Source: Anaerolineae bacterium
GTDB taxonomy: Bacteria > Chloroflexota > Anaerolineae > 4572-78 > J111
Direction: 5' to 3'
NCBI GenBank assembly: GCA_023151115.1
Contig: JAKLJP010000014.1
Location: 1 to 64,000, forward strand
DNA length: 64,000 nucleotides
The notes beneath the pieces are model-generated. The model ran no database searches. It saw only the letters and a list, made by a program, of their open reading frames with translations, and was not told the origin of the DNA. Positions 1 to 8,125 of this stretch are shown here, piece by piece. Position numbers and translations under genes: made by a program. Positions within the stretch are counted from its first letter, which is position 1. Each line of letters opens with the position of its first letter.

Positions 1-345
1 GGGTCATTTTCGGTGATCCCCTCAAAACCCTTGAACTGTTGGGGCAGAGCACTGCTTATATTGAACGAACCCATCTGACGATGCGCCTGTTCAATGGTCG
101 GTTAGTTCGCAAGACCCTGGCCTTTTCCAAAGAGGTCGGCATGTATCGGGCCTCGGCTGCCTGGGAAGATTTGGTTTACAACCTGGCTCGTTCCCTCAAA
201 CCCTTGCGTCTTCCAGTTTTTTGCGGATCCCAAACGTCGCCGGCGACAATGTTCCCCGGCTCTGGCCTCTGGACTGACGGATCATATTTGGACTGTTAAA
301 GAACCACTGAAAATTGTTATTCCCCCATCACTCAACAACACTTAA
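1..345 (+). pseudogene. C-terminal part of a DDE transposase, frameshifted
   Basis: Reading from base 3 gives the tail of a transposase resembling IS1-type DDE enzymes, including STAYIERTHLTMR and KTLAFSK and then EDLVYNLARSLKPLRL. After about base 213 the reading frame must change: the next frame continues with ADPKRRRRQ, GLTDHIWTVKEPLK and stops at 343-345, which is a sensible transposase end, whereas the original frame gives an unrelated tail to 299. One extra C near 213 explains this. The N-terminus lies outside the window. The frameshift is near the C-terminus, unlike the programmed frameshift of IS1, so decay or a sequencing error is more likely than recoding. The family assignment is from motif memory. 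Confidence 0.6.
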
Positions 346-372
346 CAGGGGGACTATCTGAATTTGCGAGCC

Positions 373-400
373 TTGACATCTTGTTCTAAAATTTTAAATC
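373..400 (+). promoter_or_regulatory. Candidate sigma70 promoter of the CHAD gene
   Basis: A perfect TTGACA at 373-378 is followed, after 16 bases, by TAAATC (395-400) in an AT-rich stretch. It would give a leader of about 90 bases before the start at 499, containing the stem-loop at 438-468. Confidence 0.4.
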
Positions 401-437
401 ACTGTTAAAAAACAATTAAAAATAATTTAACAATCAA

Positions 438-478
438 CCCCTCGAGAAGCGTAGAAAAATTCGAGGGGCTTTAGTTTT
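438..478 (+). terminator. Stem-loop followed by T-rich tract in the CHAD leader
   Basis: CCCCTCGA (438-445) pairs with TCGAGGGG (461-468) and is followed by CTTTAGTTTT. It has the shape of an intrinsic terminator but lies between the candidate promoter and the SD of the gene at 499. It could end transcription from upstream or attenuate the CHAD gene. Confidence 0.45.
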
Positions 479-498
479 GTTCAGAGGAGGGTAAACAA

Positions 499-1809
499 AT
501 GGGTGATAAGTTGTCCGATCAAGAAAAGTCACTTTTAGAAAAAATTGCCGATGGCTCGGAGGAATTGTTGGCCAAGCGAGCCGTGATCATTTTGATGACC
601 GATGGTGGTAGCTCGGCGGACAATATTGCCAAAGAAGTGAATCTGACTCCTAAAACCGTCCAGCGTTGGCAAAAGGAGTTTACCCAAAAACGTTTGGAGA
701 TATTTCCCGAAGGGTTATTGGCTACTGACTCGGTGCTAACCCTGGTGACCGACGGAAAAGCCGAGGAAAAGGTCGAAACAACTTCCAGGCCAGTCAAAGC
801 CAAGAAAGCAAAAAAAGAGAAGCAACGAGGCCGGGGCAAAGCCAAGCTCGAATATCCGGTCCGAGATACCATTGGCCTGGAACCCACCGACTCTCTGGCC
901 GAAGCGGGTCGGAAGGTCTTGAGTTTCCACTTTGGCCGCATGTTGAGCCACGAGCCGGGCACTCGCCTGGGAAACGATATTGAGGCCCTGCACGATATGC
1001 GGGTAGCTACGCGGCGGATGCGAGCCGCTTTCCAGGTCTTCGGCAGCGGCTTTCGCCAAAAGACGGTCAAACCGCTGCTGATTGGACTACGGGCTACAGC
1101 TCGCGCTTTAGGTCAGGTGCGTGACCTGGATGTATTTATAGATAAATTACAGCAGTACCAGCAGTTTCTGCCCGAAAACGAGCAAGCAGGCTTGCAACTT
1201 TTGCTGGAGACCTGGTCGGCCAAACGAGACCAAGCTCGCCAGGAGATGCTGGCTTATCTGGACAGCAAGAAATACCGCCGCTTCAAAAAAGATTTTCTGA
1301 AATTTGTGACCACGCCGGGTTTAGGGGTTAAACCTATCTCCGACGATAAACCTTACCAACTGCGCTACCTGGTTCCCGGTTTAATCTATGATCGCTATGA
1401 GGCGGTGCATGCCTATGAAACGAAGCTGGAAAAAGCGACCCCGGACACGTTGCATCAACTTCGCATCACCTTTAAGCAACTGCGTTATGCGCTTGAGTTT
1501 TTTGGCGAAATTTTGGGTGAGGAAGGCGAGCGGGTGATTGAGGCGGTCAAAGCGTTACAAGACCACCTGGGCGAGTTGAACGATGCCGAGGTGGCCAGCC
1601 ACTCGCTGCGCGACCTCCTGGCCGAGTGGGACCAAAACCAGGCTCATTTGCCCTTGACTGAGCGGCAAAGCCCCACCCAGTTGGCGGCCTATCTGGAAGC
1701 CAAGTTAGAGGAGCGCCAGCGGCTGCTAGAGACTTTCCCCCTGGCCTGGGCGCGTTTCAATCAGCCCGACTTGCGGCGTAATCTGGCTTTAGCAATTGCC
1801 GCTTTATGA
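499..1809 (+). CDS. CHAD-domain protein with N-terminal helix-turn-helix
   Basis: The 436-residue protein has a helix-turn-helix-like segment at about 38-65 (DNIAKEVNLTPKTVQRWQ), a basic linker at about 100-116 rich in Lys/Arg, then a CHAD domain from about 130 to the end. CHAD hallmarks are HDMRVATRRMR (165-175), RDLDVF (208-213) and LHQLRITFKQLRYALEFF (318-335): conserved His with basic residues on helices. CHAD domains bind polyphosphate and are often found near polyphosphate enzymes; none is nearby here. The start is fixed by GAGGAGGG at 484-491. The HTH fusion suggests a DNA- or nucleoid-associated role for polyphosphate sensing, which is inference. Confidence 0.85.
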   Translation: MGDKLSDQEKSLLEKIADGSEELLAKRAVIILMTDGGSSADNIAKEVNLTPKTVQRWQKEFTQKRLEIFPEGLLATDSVLTLVTDGKAEEKVETTSRPVKAKKAKKEKQRGRGKAKLEYPVRDTIGLEPTDSLAEAGRKVLSFHFGRMLSHEPGTRLGNDIEALHDMRVATRRMRAAFQVFGSGFRQKTVKPLLIGLRATARALGQVRDLDVFIDKLQQYQQFLPENEQAGLQLLLETWSAKRDQARQEMLAYLDSKKYRRFKKDFLKFVTTPGLGVKPISDDKPYQLRYLVPGLIYDRYEAVHAYETKLEKATPDTLHQLRITFKQLRYALEFFGEILGEEGERVIEAVKALQDHLGELNDAEVASHSLRDLLAEWDQNQAHLPLTERQSPTQLAAYLEAKLEERQRLLETFPLAWARFNQPDLRRNLALAIAAL

Positions 1810-1849
1810 AAAGGGCAGTTTCAAGATTTAAATATGCCGGAGCATCTTT

Positions 1850-2059
1850 CTTGTTAAAATTCCAGCCGGCAAGTTTGGGGCTTGTTCGGCAGGCGGCGCA
1901 AATTCCTGTTCCAGCTCGGCCACATCAGGATTAGCCGGGTCATAACGTACCTGTATCTCCCTCGGAGTCTTCGTCTATGGCCAGGCTAAATATGGTCCAA
2001 AACAGCCCAAAAAAGAGGAAACAGCCTCCGCTGCCCGCCGGCTCAATTCAGCTCAATTA
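1850..2059 (-). pseudogene. Possible fragment of a small membrane protein
   Basis: On the minus strand one frame gives a hydrophobic stretch (GGCFLFFGLFWTIFSLA) and, after a frame change, VRYDPANPDVAELEQEF and a stop. The YDPANP motif recalls DUF3592-type membrane proteins, but no complete frame and no start exist. It lies directly downstream of the PAP2-like gene on the same strand. Low confidence; otherwise this stretch holds nothing recognisable. Confidence 0.2.
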
Positions 2060-2698
2060 TCATCCCACCAGATAAAGCATCGTTGCCAGAACAAGGCTGC
2101 CCAATAAAGTTCCCGCTACCGTTTGAGGCAGGTCATGGCGCTGGAGCCGTAAGCGCGACCAGGCAATAAGCGGAATGAGGAAAATGAGGGGGGTTGCCAT
2201 TACCCCAAACAAAAACCAGGCCCACACCACAAAGCTGGCCGCCGAAGCGCAGTGAGCGCTGATTTTCCAATGTAAGGTGATCGCCAGCAGTAACCCAATC
2301 TGAACCCACCCCACCCCGGTCAACAACACCAACTCAAAGGGCGCATGTCCTCCATACAACACCAGCCAGGCGATGAGGGCGCTGGCCAAAGTGACAAGGA
2401 AGGGGTAGCGGCGCTGCTCTCGAATTTTCAAATCAAAATCTGTGACTTTACCTTGCCGCACCAGCCAGAGCACATATGCAGCGGGCAAAGCGATAGCGGC
2501 TAAAATATAAAAGCCGGCCCAACCCCAGGCAGTGGTTGTCCGGGCAGCCTGGGCGCTTAAGCTAATGCTGGCGATGGCTAACAGCGGCGGACTGCCGAGC
2601 CGGGAGATCCAACGAGCCAAAGCTTCATCCCAGGCCGGCAAGAAAAGGGTCGGCGCAGAAGGGCTGCCGATAGCTTCACTATTTTGCTGAACCGTCAT
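2060..2698 (-). CDS. PAP2-family phosphatase-like membrane protein
   Basis: The 212-residue protein starts at the ATG ending at 2698, preceded by AAGGAG; an upstream in-frame extension lacks an SD. It has several hydrophobic segments. Conserved-looking motifs are IREQRRYPF (about 91-99), KISAHCASAASF (about 145-156) and SRLRLQRHDLPQTVAG (about 181-196), matching the pattern of PAP2 phosphatases (KISxH, then R-x5-H with Q and G). These enzymes dephosphorylate lipid phosphates such as phosphatidic acid or isoprenyl pyrophosphate at the membrane. The first catalytic motif is weak, so activity is uncertain. No operon partner. Confidence 0.6.
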   Translation of the reverse strand: MTVQQNSEAIGSPSAPTLFLPAWDEALARWISRLGSPPLLAIASISLSAQAARTTTAWGWAGFYILAAIALPAAYVLWLVRQGKVTDFDLKIREQRRYPFLVTLASALIAWLVLYGGHAPFELVLLTGVGWVQIGLLLAITLHWKISAHCASAASFVVWAWFLFGVMATPLIFLIPLIAWSRLRLQRHDLPQTVAGTLLGSLVLATMLYLVG

Positions 2699-2843
2699 TA
2701 TAACTCCTTCTTTCCTGGCAAACAATCGGTAAACCTCCGCCGCAGGCGGCGACAATGGTAAACCTGCACCTTTATTTTGAAGGATCAATGTTATGAGAGC
2801 TTAAAGATTTTGTTAAACCTTTATTAAATCGTACTACCCAGGC

Positions 2844-2916
2844 GTCATTGCGAGCGAAGCGAAGCAATCCCCAAATTGCAATAGGGAATTGCTTCGGCCT
2901 ACGACCTCGTAATGAC
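2844..2916. repeat. Intergenic palindromic repeat (GTCATTGCGAGCGAAGC type)
   Basis: GTCATTGCGAGCGAAGCGAA at the left and AATTGCTTCGGCCTACGACC followed by TCGTAATGAC at the right form an imperfect inverted repeat of about 73 bases. The motif is widespread as an intergenic repeat in environmental bacteria. It lies between the divergent PAP2-like and M42 genes. Confidence 0.6.
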
Positions 2917-2933
2917 ATGGGCTGAGTTCTATG

Positions 2934-2962
2934 TTGACACCTGTCTGTCCTCCGCTTATAAT
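2934..2962 (+). promoter_or_regulatory. Consensus sigma70 promoter for the M42 peptidase gene
   Basis: TTGACA (2934-2939), a 17-base spacer and TATAAT (2957-2962) are a perfect consensus promoter, with the ATG at 2995 giving a leader of about 25 bases. Confidence 0.75.
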
Positions 2963-2994
2963 CGTTAGCCTTAGATCAACCATGGAACATCCCT

Positions 2995-4122
2995 ATGACC
3001 AAAGAAACCAACCATAGCTCCAAACCAACCATCGAACTGCTCAAGCGCCTCTCCCTGGCCGTTGGTGTGTCCGGTTATGGCCGGGAAAACGGTGTACATG
3101 CCGCCGTCGCCGCCGAACTGACTCCTTATGCCGATAAGGTGGAACGCGACCGCATGGGCAGCGTCATCGGCATCAAATACGGCGAGCAGCACCAATCTTC
3201 TCCCCAAAGTGACGACCAAATCGAAAATCGTCAATCGGAAATCGTCAATCGCAAGGTGATGCTGGCTGCCCACCTGGATGAAATCGGCGCAATAGTAACC
3301 AAGATGGACCGGGGTTTTTTGCGCTTTACCGAAATCGGGGGGCTGGACAGCCGGATTCTGATGGGCCAGGAGGTAGTGGTGCATGGTCAGCGCGATTTGC
3401 CGGGCATTATCGGCTCAATCCCACCCCATCTTCTGCCGCCCAATCAGGCTAATGATAAGGTGAACATGGCCGAAATGCACATTGACGTCGGTCTGCCGCC
3501 GCGCCAGGTGGAGCGGTTAGTGCGAGTAGGTGATCTGGTCTCCTTTGCCCGCACCCCCACCGAACTGCTGGACGGCCTGCTCAGCGCCAAAGCCATGGAT
3601 AATCGTTCGTCGGTGGCAGCGATGGTAATTTGTTTGCAAGCGCTTAAAAAACTGCGCCACCAGTGGGATGTTTACGCCGTGGCCACCGCCGATGAAGAGT
3701 GGGGCAGCTATGTCGGCGCGACCACCCAGGCTTATGCGATCCAGCCTGATGTGGCGATTGTGATTGACGTTACCTTTGCCGATGTGGACGAGATCGAGGT
3801 CAAGCTCAACGCCGGGCCGGTGATTGCCCTGGGGCCAAGCAACCATGCCGCGCTGCGGAAGCGGCTTATCAAAATCTGCCAGGAGTTGGAGCTAAAATAT
3901 CAGAGTGAAATGATGCCCAGCGGGGCCGGCACCGACGCCTACGCCATCGAGATCAGCCGGGAGGGTGTGCCCACCATCCTGATCTCCATCCCCAGCCGCT
4001 ACATGCATTCGCCGGTTGAAACCGTCCATCCCAAAGATGTCGAAAGAACAGGCCGGCTCATGGCTCATTTTATCGCCAGCCTGGATGAAAGTTTTGTGGC
4101 CGAGTTGACCCCGAAGACGTGA
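2995..4122 (+). CDS. M42-family metallo-aminopeptidase
   Basis: The 375-residue protein is an M42 glutamyl/endoglucanase-type aminopeptidase, a cytosolic co-catalytic metal enzyme. Metal and catalytic motifs are AAHLDEIG (His93, Asp95), AMDNRSS (Asp202), TADEEWGS (Glu234/Glu235), VIDVTFAD (Asp258) and HSPVETVH (His338 region). Residues about 63-86 are an insertion compared with the family's usual passage from VIGIK directly to KVMLAAH; part of it is encoded by tandem heptamers (3219-3253). It stands alone, driven by the consensus promoter at 2934-2962, with a heptamer hairpin at the 3' end. Confidence 0.85.
   Translation: MTKETNHSSKPTIELLKRLSLAVGVSGYGRENGVHAAVAAELTPYADKVERDRMGSVIGIKYGEQHQSSPQSDDQIENRQSEIVNRKVMLAAHLDEIGAIVTKMDRGFLRFTEIGGLDSRILMGQEVVVHGQRDLPGIIGSIPPHLLPPNQANDKVNMAEMHIDVGLPPRQVERLVRVGDLVSFARTPTELLDGLLSAKAMDNRSSVAAMVICLQALKKLRHQWDVYAVATADEEWGSYVGATTQAYAIQPDVAIVIDVTFADVDEIEVKLNAGPVIALGPSNHAALRKRLIKICQELELKYQSEMMPSGAGTDAYAIEISREGVPTILISIPSRYMHSPVETVHPKDVERTGRLMAHFIASLDESFVAELTPKT
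3219..3253 (+). repeat. Tandem heptamers inside the M42 coding sequence
   Basis: Units TCGAAAA, TCGTCAA, TCGGAAA, TCGTCAA and TCGCAAG follow one another with a period of seven. Three units equal seven codons, so multiples of three keep the frame. They encode the IENRQSEIVNR part of a hydrophilic insertion. No inverted arm is seen here. Confidence 0.6.
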
Positions 4123-4123
4123 A

Positions 4124-4198
4124 AAAGTAACACGTAAAACGTAGGGTGTAACAAGGTGTTTATTACTAAATCATTACGTTTTACGCATTACGTTTTGA
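4124..4198. repeat. Inverted tandem-heptamer hairpin
   Basis: Left arm has units AAAAGTA, ACACGTA, AAACGTA, GGGTGTA (from 4124); right arm TCATTACGTTTTACGCATTA onwards (4170-4198) is its imperfect inverse, with unit AAAACGT/AATGCGT. It starts at the stop codon of the M42 gene and may act as terminator. Confidence 0.55.
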
Positions 4199-4207
4199 TA
4201 TGCCCAA

Positions 4208-4467
4208 AGTAACTGCTCAGCCTCCATGTCATTTCGAGGCCGTAGGCCGAGAAATCCCTGGCGTCCGCCCCGCGATAAATCGCAGGGCTATCAAACAGCG
4301 CCCGATAAATCGGGCTAAAAGCAAGTTTTTAAGCCGGATTCATCCGGCGCGGTTCACTAGCGCGGCGATTTATCGCCGTGCGGACGCCAATAACAGCAGG
4401 AACCACAGAAAACGTTAAAAGCAGGAATTTCTCCCTGCGGTTGAAATGACATGGCTGAGCAGTTACT
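4208..4467. repeat. Large compound palindrome upstream of mtnP
   Basis: The outer arms AGTAACTGCTCAGCC plus ATGTCATTTC (4208-4235) and their inverse GAAATGACATGGCTGAGCAG plus TTACT (4443-4467) match almost perfectly. Inside are further nested palindromes: GCGTCCGC/GCGGACGC, GCGATAAATCGC, GCCCGATAAATCGGGC, GCCGGATTCATCCGGC and GGCGATTTATCGCC. The right end lies 28 bases before the mtnP start, so transcripts entering mtnP would carry a large folded leader. Confidence 0.6.
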
Positions 4468-4495
4468 GCCCAAAAATCTAAACTGGAGTAAAAGC

Positions 4496-5365
4496 ATGAG
4501 CAACATTAAAATCGGCGTTATTGGCGGCAGCGGTCTGTATAAAATGGAGGGCCTGACCGATGTGGAAGAGGTGCCCCTGTCTACGCCTTTTGGCCCGCCT
4601 TCGGACAATTACATCATCGGCACGCTGGAGGGTCAGCGCATTGCCTTTTTACCCCGGCATGGGCGGCAGCACTCCATCAGCCCCACCGAGTTGAACAGCC
4701 GGGCCAATATCTGGGGCTTTAAAAGCCTGGGGGTCAAATACATCATTGCCGCTAACGCCTGCGGCAGCCTGCGCGAAGAGTATGCCCCCCGCCACATCGT
4801 CATCCCCGACCAGCTTTTTGACCGCACCCGCGCCCGCGAGTTGACCTTTTATGCCGGCGGGGTAGTGGTTCATATGAGCGTGGCCGAACCCTTTGCCCCG
4901 GAACTGGCGGCCCTGCTGTATGAAGGGGTGCAGGAAACCGGGGCGACCGTCCACAAAGGCGGCGTGTTTGTCATTATTGAAGGGCCGCGCTTTAGCACCA
5001 AAGGCGAAAGCCGCATCTTCCGGCAGTGGGGCTGCGACATCATCGGCATGACCACCATCCCTGAAGCTTTTCTGGCCGCTGAGGCCGAAATTGCTTATGC
5101 CACGATGGCCCACGTGACCGACTACGATGTCTGGCACGAGTCGGAAGAGCCGGTCACCGTCGAGGCGGTGATTGCCAACCTCAACGCCAATGTCGAGGTG
5201 GCCAAGCAGGCCATTCGCAACACCGTCCGCAAGCTCAGCGGTGAACCGGACTGGCCCTGCCACCACGCCCTGGCTACCGCCATCATCAGCCACCGCGAAC
5301 GCGCCGCCGTACCGGCGGAAACGTGGGAGAAGCTGGAGTTGTTTATTGGCAAGTATTATCAATGA
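4496..5365 (+). CDS. mtnP: S-methyl-5'-thioadenosine phosphorylase
   Basis: The 289-residue protein cleaves methylthioadenosine with phosphate to adenine and 5-methylthioribose-1-phosphate, in methionine salvage. Family motifs are VIGGSGLY near the start (phosphate loop), RHGRQHSISP (about 55-64), IIAANACGSLR, IEGPRFSTKGES and IIGMTTIPEAFLAAEAEIAY. Substrate-specificity residues between MTA and purine phosphorylases were not tested, so a broader purine phosphorylase is possible. The ATG at 4496 is chosen because of CTGGAG upstream and the family N-terminus; an upstream in-frame ATG (4451) lies in a repeat. The stop overlaps the next gene's proposed start. Confidence 0.9.
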   Translation: MSNIKIGVIGGSGLYKMEGLTDVEEVPLSTPFGPPSDNYIIGTLEGQRIAFLPRHGRQHSISPTELNSRANIWGFKSLGVKYIIAANACGSLREEYAPRHIVIPDQLFDRTRARELTFYAGGVVVHMSVAEPFAPELAALLYEGVQETGATVHKGGVFVIIEGPRFSTKGESRIFRQWGCDIIGMTTIPEAFLAAEAEIAYATMAHVTDYDVWHESEEPVTVEAVIANLNANVEVAKQAIRNTVRKLSGEPDWPCHHALATAIISHRERAAVPAETWEKLELFIGKYYQ

Positions 5366-8024
5366 CCGAGGACGGGAGACCGGGGACCGGGTTCAACCCG
5401 GTCTTCGGTCTTCGGTCTCCGGCCGTTCGCTCCTCTGGCTAGGCTGGCTGTTTACCGGCCTGGCCCTGATCCAACTGGCCCTGGTCAACAGCAACCTGAG
5501 CCTGACCACCTTTTTACCGCTGGCGGTCCTGGTTTTGTGCAGCGCCAGCGCGGTTTACCTGCTACAGCGCCGGGATAGATTGGGCGATCCGCTGCTGTTA
5601 CCGCTGATTTTCTTTCTCAGCGGGCTGGGCCTGGTGCTCATTGCCCGCCTGGAGCCGGGCTTTGTCCGGCCTCAGCTTGCCTGGCTGGTCGCAGCCACCA
5701 CGGCCCTGCTGGGGGTGGTGCTGCTGCCCCGTAATTTCAATTGGCTGCGCCGTTATAAATATGCCTGGCTCACTGGCGGCTTAATTTTGCTGGCAGCCAC
5801 GCTTATCTTTGGGGTTAACCCCAGCGGCTTCGGGCCTCGATTGTGGCTGCAAGTAGGACCCGTTTATTTTCAACCCTCTGAACCACTCAAGCTGCTGCTG
5901 GTTATTTTTCTGGCGGCCTACCTGGCCGGCCGCCGCCGCCAACTGGTCGAGGTTAAGGCTTATATCGGCCCGGTGGGGATGCCTCACCCTTCCTACTGGG
6001 GGCCAATGCTGCTCATGTGGGGGCTGAGTATTGTGTTGCTGGTCTGGCAGCGCGATCTGGGGGCGGCCCTGCTCTTTTTCTGCACTTTTCTGGCCATGCT
6101 GTATGTCGCTATCGGCCAAAAACGGTATCTGTGGGCCGGGGTGCTGCTGTTAATGGGGGCCGGCAGTCTGGGCTATTATCTGTTTGATGTGGTCCGTTTG
6201 CGGATTGAAGCCTTCTGGAACCCCTGGCTCGACCCGGCGGGGCGGTCTTTTCAGATCGTCCAATCGCTGCTGGCCTTTGCCAGCGGCGGCATTTTTGGCC
6301 AGGGCTTGGGCCAGGGCTTACCGACGGCTATTCCGGTAGTTCATACCGATTTTGTTTTCGCCGCCATTGGCGAAGAGTACGGCCTGCTAGGCGCTTTAGC
6401 GGTGCTGGTCTGTTTTGTGCTGCTGGTCAGCCGGGCTTTTTTGATTGCCCTGGCTGCTCAGACCGGCTTTGAACAACTATTAGCCGCCGGAATTGGGATC
6501 ATTTTGAGCCTGCAAACGCTTATCATCAGTGCCGGCACGCTCAAGTTGATGCCGCTGACCGGCGTCACCCTGCCTTTTGTGAGCTACGGCGGCAGCAGCC
6601 TGGTAACCAGTTTTGTGATGGTGGGAATGTTGCTGTTCATCGCCGGGCAACGAGGAGGCGAAGAGGCGAGGAGGCGAGGAGACGAGGACGCGAAACTGTT
6701 CCTCGCCTCCTCGCCTCACACCCTACGCCCCTTTCATCACTTGCCTTTAGCCTGGGGTCTCTTCACTGGCTTTATGATTGTGGCCGGAGGGTTGATTTTC
6801 TGGCAGGTGGCGCTGGCCCCTTTTTTGACCCGTCGTGACGACAACCCCCGCCCGGTAGTAGCCGAGCAGCAGATTCGGCGGGGACGTTTGCTGACTGCCG
6901 CCGGTGTGCCGGTGGCGGAAACCATCATCAACGAACAGGGCATCGCCGAGCGGCGCTATCCTTATGCCGGTCTGTCTTCAGTGACCGGCTACTATAACCT
7001 CCGTTACGGCGTGGGGGGAACGGAAGCAGCCTTTGACCCGATTTTGCGTGGAGCGGCCGGTAAAAGCGCCGAGGAACAATGGTTGGATGACTTGCTCCAT
7101 CGTCCCCTGGTAGGCCGGGATGTCACCCTGACTATTGACCTGCCGGCCCAGGTAGCGGCCGATGTGGCCCTGGGAGACCAGGAAGGCGCGGTGGTGGTGA
7201 TGGAAATCGAGAGCGGGGCGATCCTGGTCATGTCCAGCCATCCTACCTATGATCCCAACACTCTGGAAGATAATTGGGACACGCTGCGCCGTGACCAGCG
7301 CGCGCCCTTGCTCAACCGGGCCACCCAGGGCCTTTTTCCCGTCGGCGATCTGGCCCGGCTGGTGGGCTTGATTGGGCTGCGCGAGGCCGGGGCCACTCTC
7401 CCCGCCGATCCCCTGACTGCGCCGCTAACGGATATGCTGGCTCCGTTGAGCCAGCCCGGTTATCTGGCCACGGCCCGCCAACTGGGGTTGATGCGTCCCC
7501 TGCCCGGTTTGCCCTCGCAGGTGGGCCGCCTGCCCGATTTTGAAAACCGGGGCACGGCGAGAGATTTGGCCGTAACCCCCCTGCACCTGGCTCGTGTTAT
7601 GGCTGCGCTGGAGTTAGAGGGCCGCCTGCCCACGCCGCTTTTGGCTAAAACTGAAGCGAGCGCGACACTTCCACAAACCCACTCTTTTCGCCCCGACACC
7701 GCCAGCTATGTACGGGCCTTACTGCCCCAAGTTGACCCGCAAATGGTGGGCTTCCAGGGCGTAGCAACCCCCCTGGAAACCGGCCAACGCTCGCTGAGTT
7801 GGCTGGTGGGCTTAGCTCCGGCGGAAGCTGTTCGGGCTGAGGCTAAGACCGAAACCGAACTAGTCCTTGATCCAACTCAAATAGTTTCGTCGCCCCCGTC
7901 TACCGGAGTAGAACGTCCTACAGCTCGCTATGTGGTAGTGGCAGTAATGGTGACGGCTGAACCGGACAGCGATGCGGCAATGCGGGTTGCCAGAGCGCCG
8001 TTAAAGGTTCTGCTGCGGCAGTAG
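5346..8024 (+). CDS. SEDS (RodA/FtsW) protein fused to a degenerate penicillin-binding transpeptidase domain
   Basis: About 892 residues if the TTG at 5346 is the start (GGAG just upstream, overlapping mtnP by 20 bases); no ATG or GTG fits, so the start is uncertain. Residues about 30-430 are a polytopic SEDS glycosyltransferase with VYFQPSEPLK, GQGLGQGLPTA, HTDFVFAAIGEE (Asp335) and LPFVSYGGSS. A linker made by a heptamer hairpin (residues 436-459) is followed by one membrane segment and a PBP-like region (RRYPYAGLSSVTGYYN, LTIDLPAQ, GAVVVMEIESGAILVM). The usual SxxK serine and lysine are replaced by Asp668 and Arg671 (PVGDLARL), and KTG by ETG (811-813). The SEDS part may polymerise glycan in elongation or division; the PBP part looks catalytically dead and probably activates or scaffolds it. 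Confidence 0.8.
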   Translation: MASIINDRGRETGDRVQPGLRSSVSGRSLLWLGWLFTGLALIQLALVNSNLSLTTFLPLAVLVLCSASAVYLLQRRDRLGDPLLLPLIFFLSGLGLVLIARLEPGFVRPQLAWLVAATTALLGVVLLPRNFNWLRRYKYAWLTGGLILLAATLIFGVNPSGFGPRLWLQVGPVYFQPSEPLKLLLVIFLAAYLAGRRRQLVEVKAYIGPVGMPHPSYWGPMLLMWGLSIVLLVWQRDLGAALLFFCTFLAMLYVAIGQKRYLWAGVLLLMGAGSLGYYLFDVVRLRIEAFWNPWLDPAGRSFQIVQSLLAFASGGIFGQGLGQGLPTAIPVVHTDFVFAAIGEEYGLLGALAVLVCFVLLVSRAFLIALAAQTGFEQLLAAGIGIILSLQTLIISAGTLKLMPLTGVTLPFVSYGGSSLVTSFVMVGMLLFIAGQRGGEEARRRGDEDAKLFLASSPHTLRPFHHLPLAWGLFTGFMIVAGGLIFWQVALAPFLTRRDDNPRPVVAEQQIRRGRLLTAAGVPVAETIINEQGIAERRYPYAGLSSVTGYYNLRYGVGGTEAAFDPILRGAAGKSAEEQWLDDLLHRPLVGRDVTLTIDLPAQVAADVALGDQEGAVVVMEIESGAILVMSSHPTYDPNTLEDNWDTLRRDQRAPLLNRATQGLFPVGDLARLVGLIGLREAGATLPADPLTAPLTDMLAPLSQPGYLATARQLGLMRPLPGLPSQVGRLPDFENRGTARDLAVTPLHLARVMAALELEGRLPTPLLAKTEASATLPQTHSFRPDTASYVRALLPQVDPQMVGFQGVATPLETGQRSLSWLVGLAPAEAVRAEAKTETELVLDPTQIVSSPPSTGVERPTARYVVVAVMVTAEPDSDAAMRVARAPLKVLLRQ
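5364..5424. repeat. Heptamer hairpin at the mtnP stop codon
   Basis: Four units GACCGAG, GACGGGA, GACCGGG, GACCGGG (5364-5391), a 5-base loop and four inverse units CCCGGTC, TTCGGTC, TTCGGTC, TCCGGCC (5397-5424). It begins at the stop codon of mtnP and, if the SEDS gene starts at 5346, is translated as its N-terminus. Confidence 0.75.
6651..6720. repeat. Heptamer hairpin inside the SEDS-PBP coding sequence
   Basis: GAGGCGAGGAGGCGAGGA (6663-6680) pairs perfectly with 6700-6717 across a 19-base loop; the period-seven unit is GGCGAGG. It is in frame and encodes a charged low-complexity linker between the two domains. Confidence 0.8.
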
Positions 8025-8125
8025 GATGATTTTACGACGAGTTCCAACCGTTGCGCCGGAATCCAGAAATTTGGTTGTTAAAGAAGTGCTGCCCAAATGG
8101 TCGCCGTGGAGATAGTATAAAATAG

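Noticed and set aside
1..345. Programmed frameshift of an IS1-type transposase
   Set aside because: The frame change lies near the C-terminus, not at the InsA/InsB' junction, and no slippery heptamer is seen.
519..1070. 183-residue ORF antisense to the CHAD gene
   Set aside because: Shadow frame; the CHAD gene has a clear SD and family motifs.
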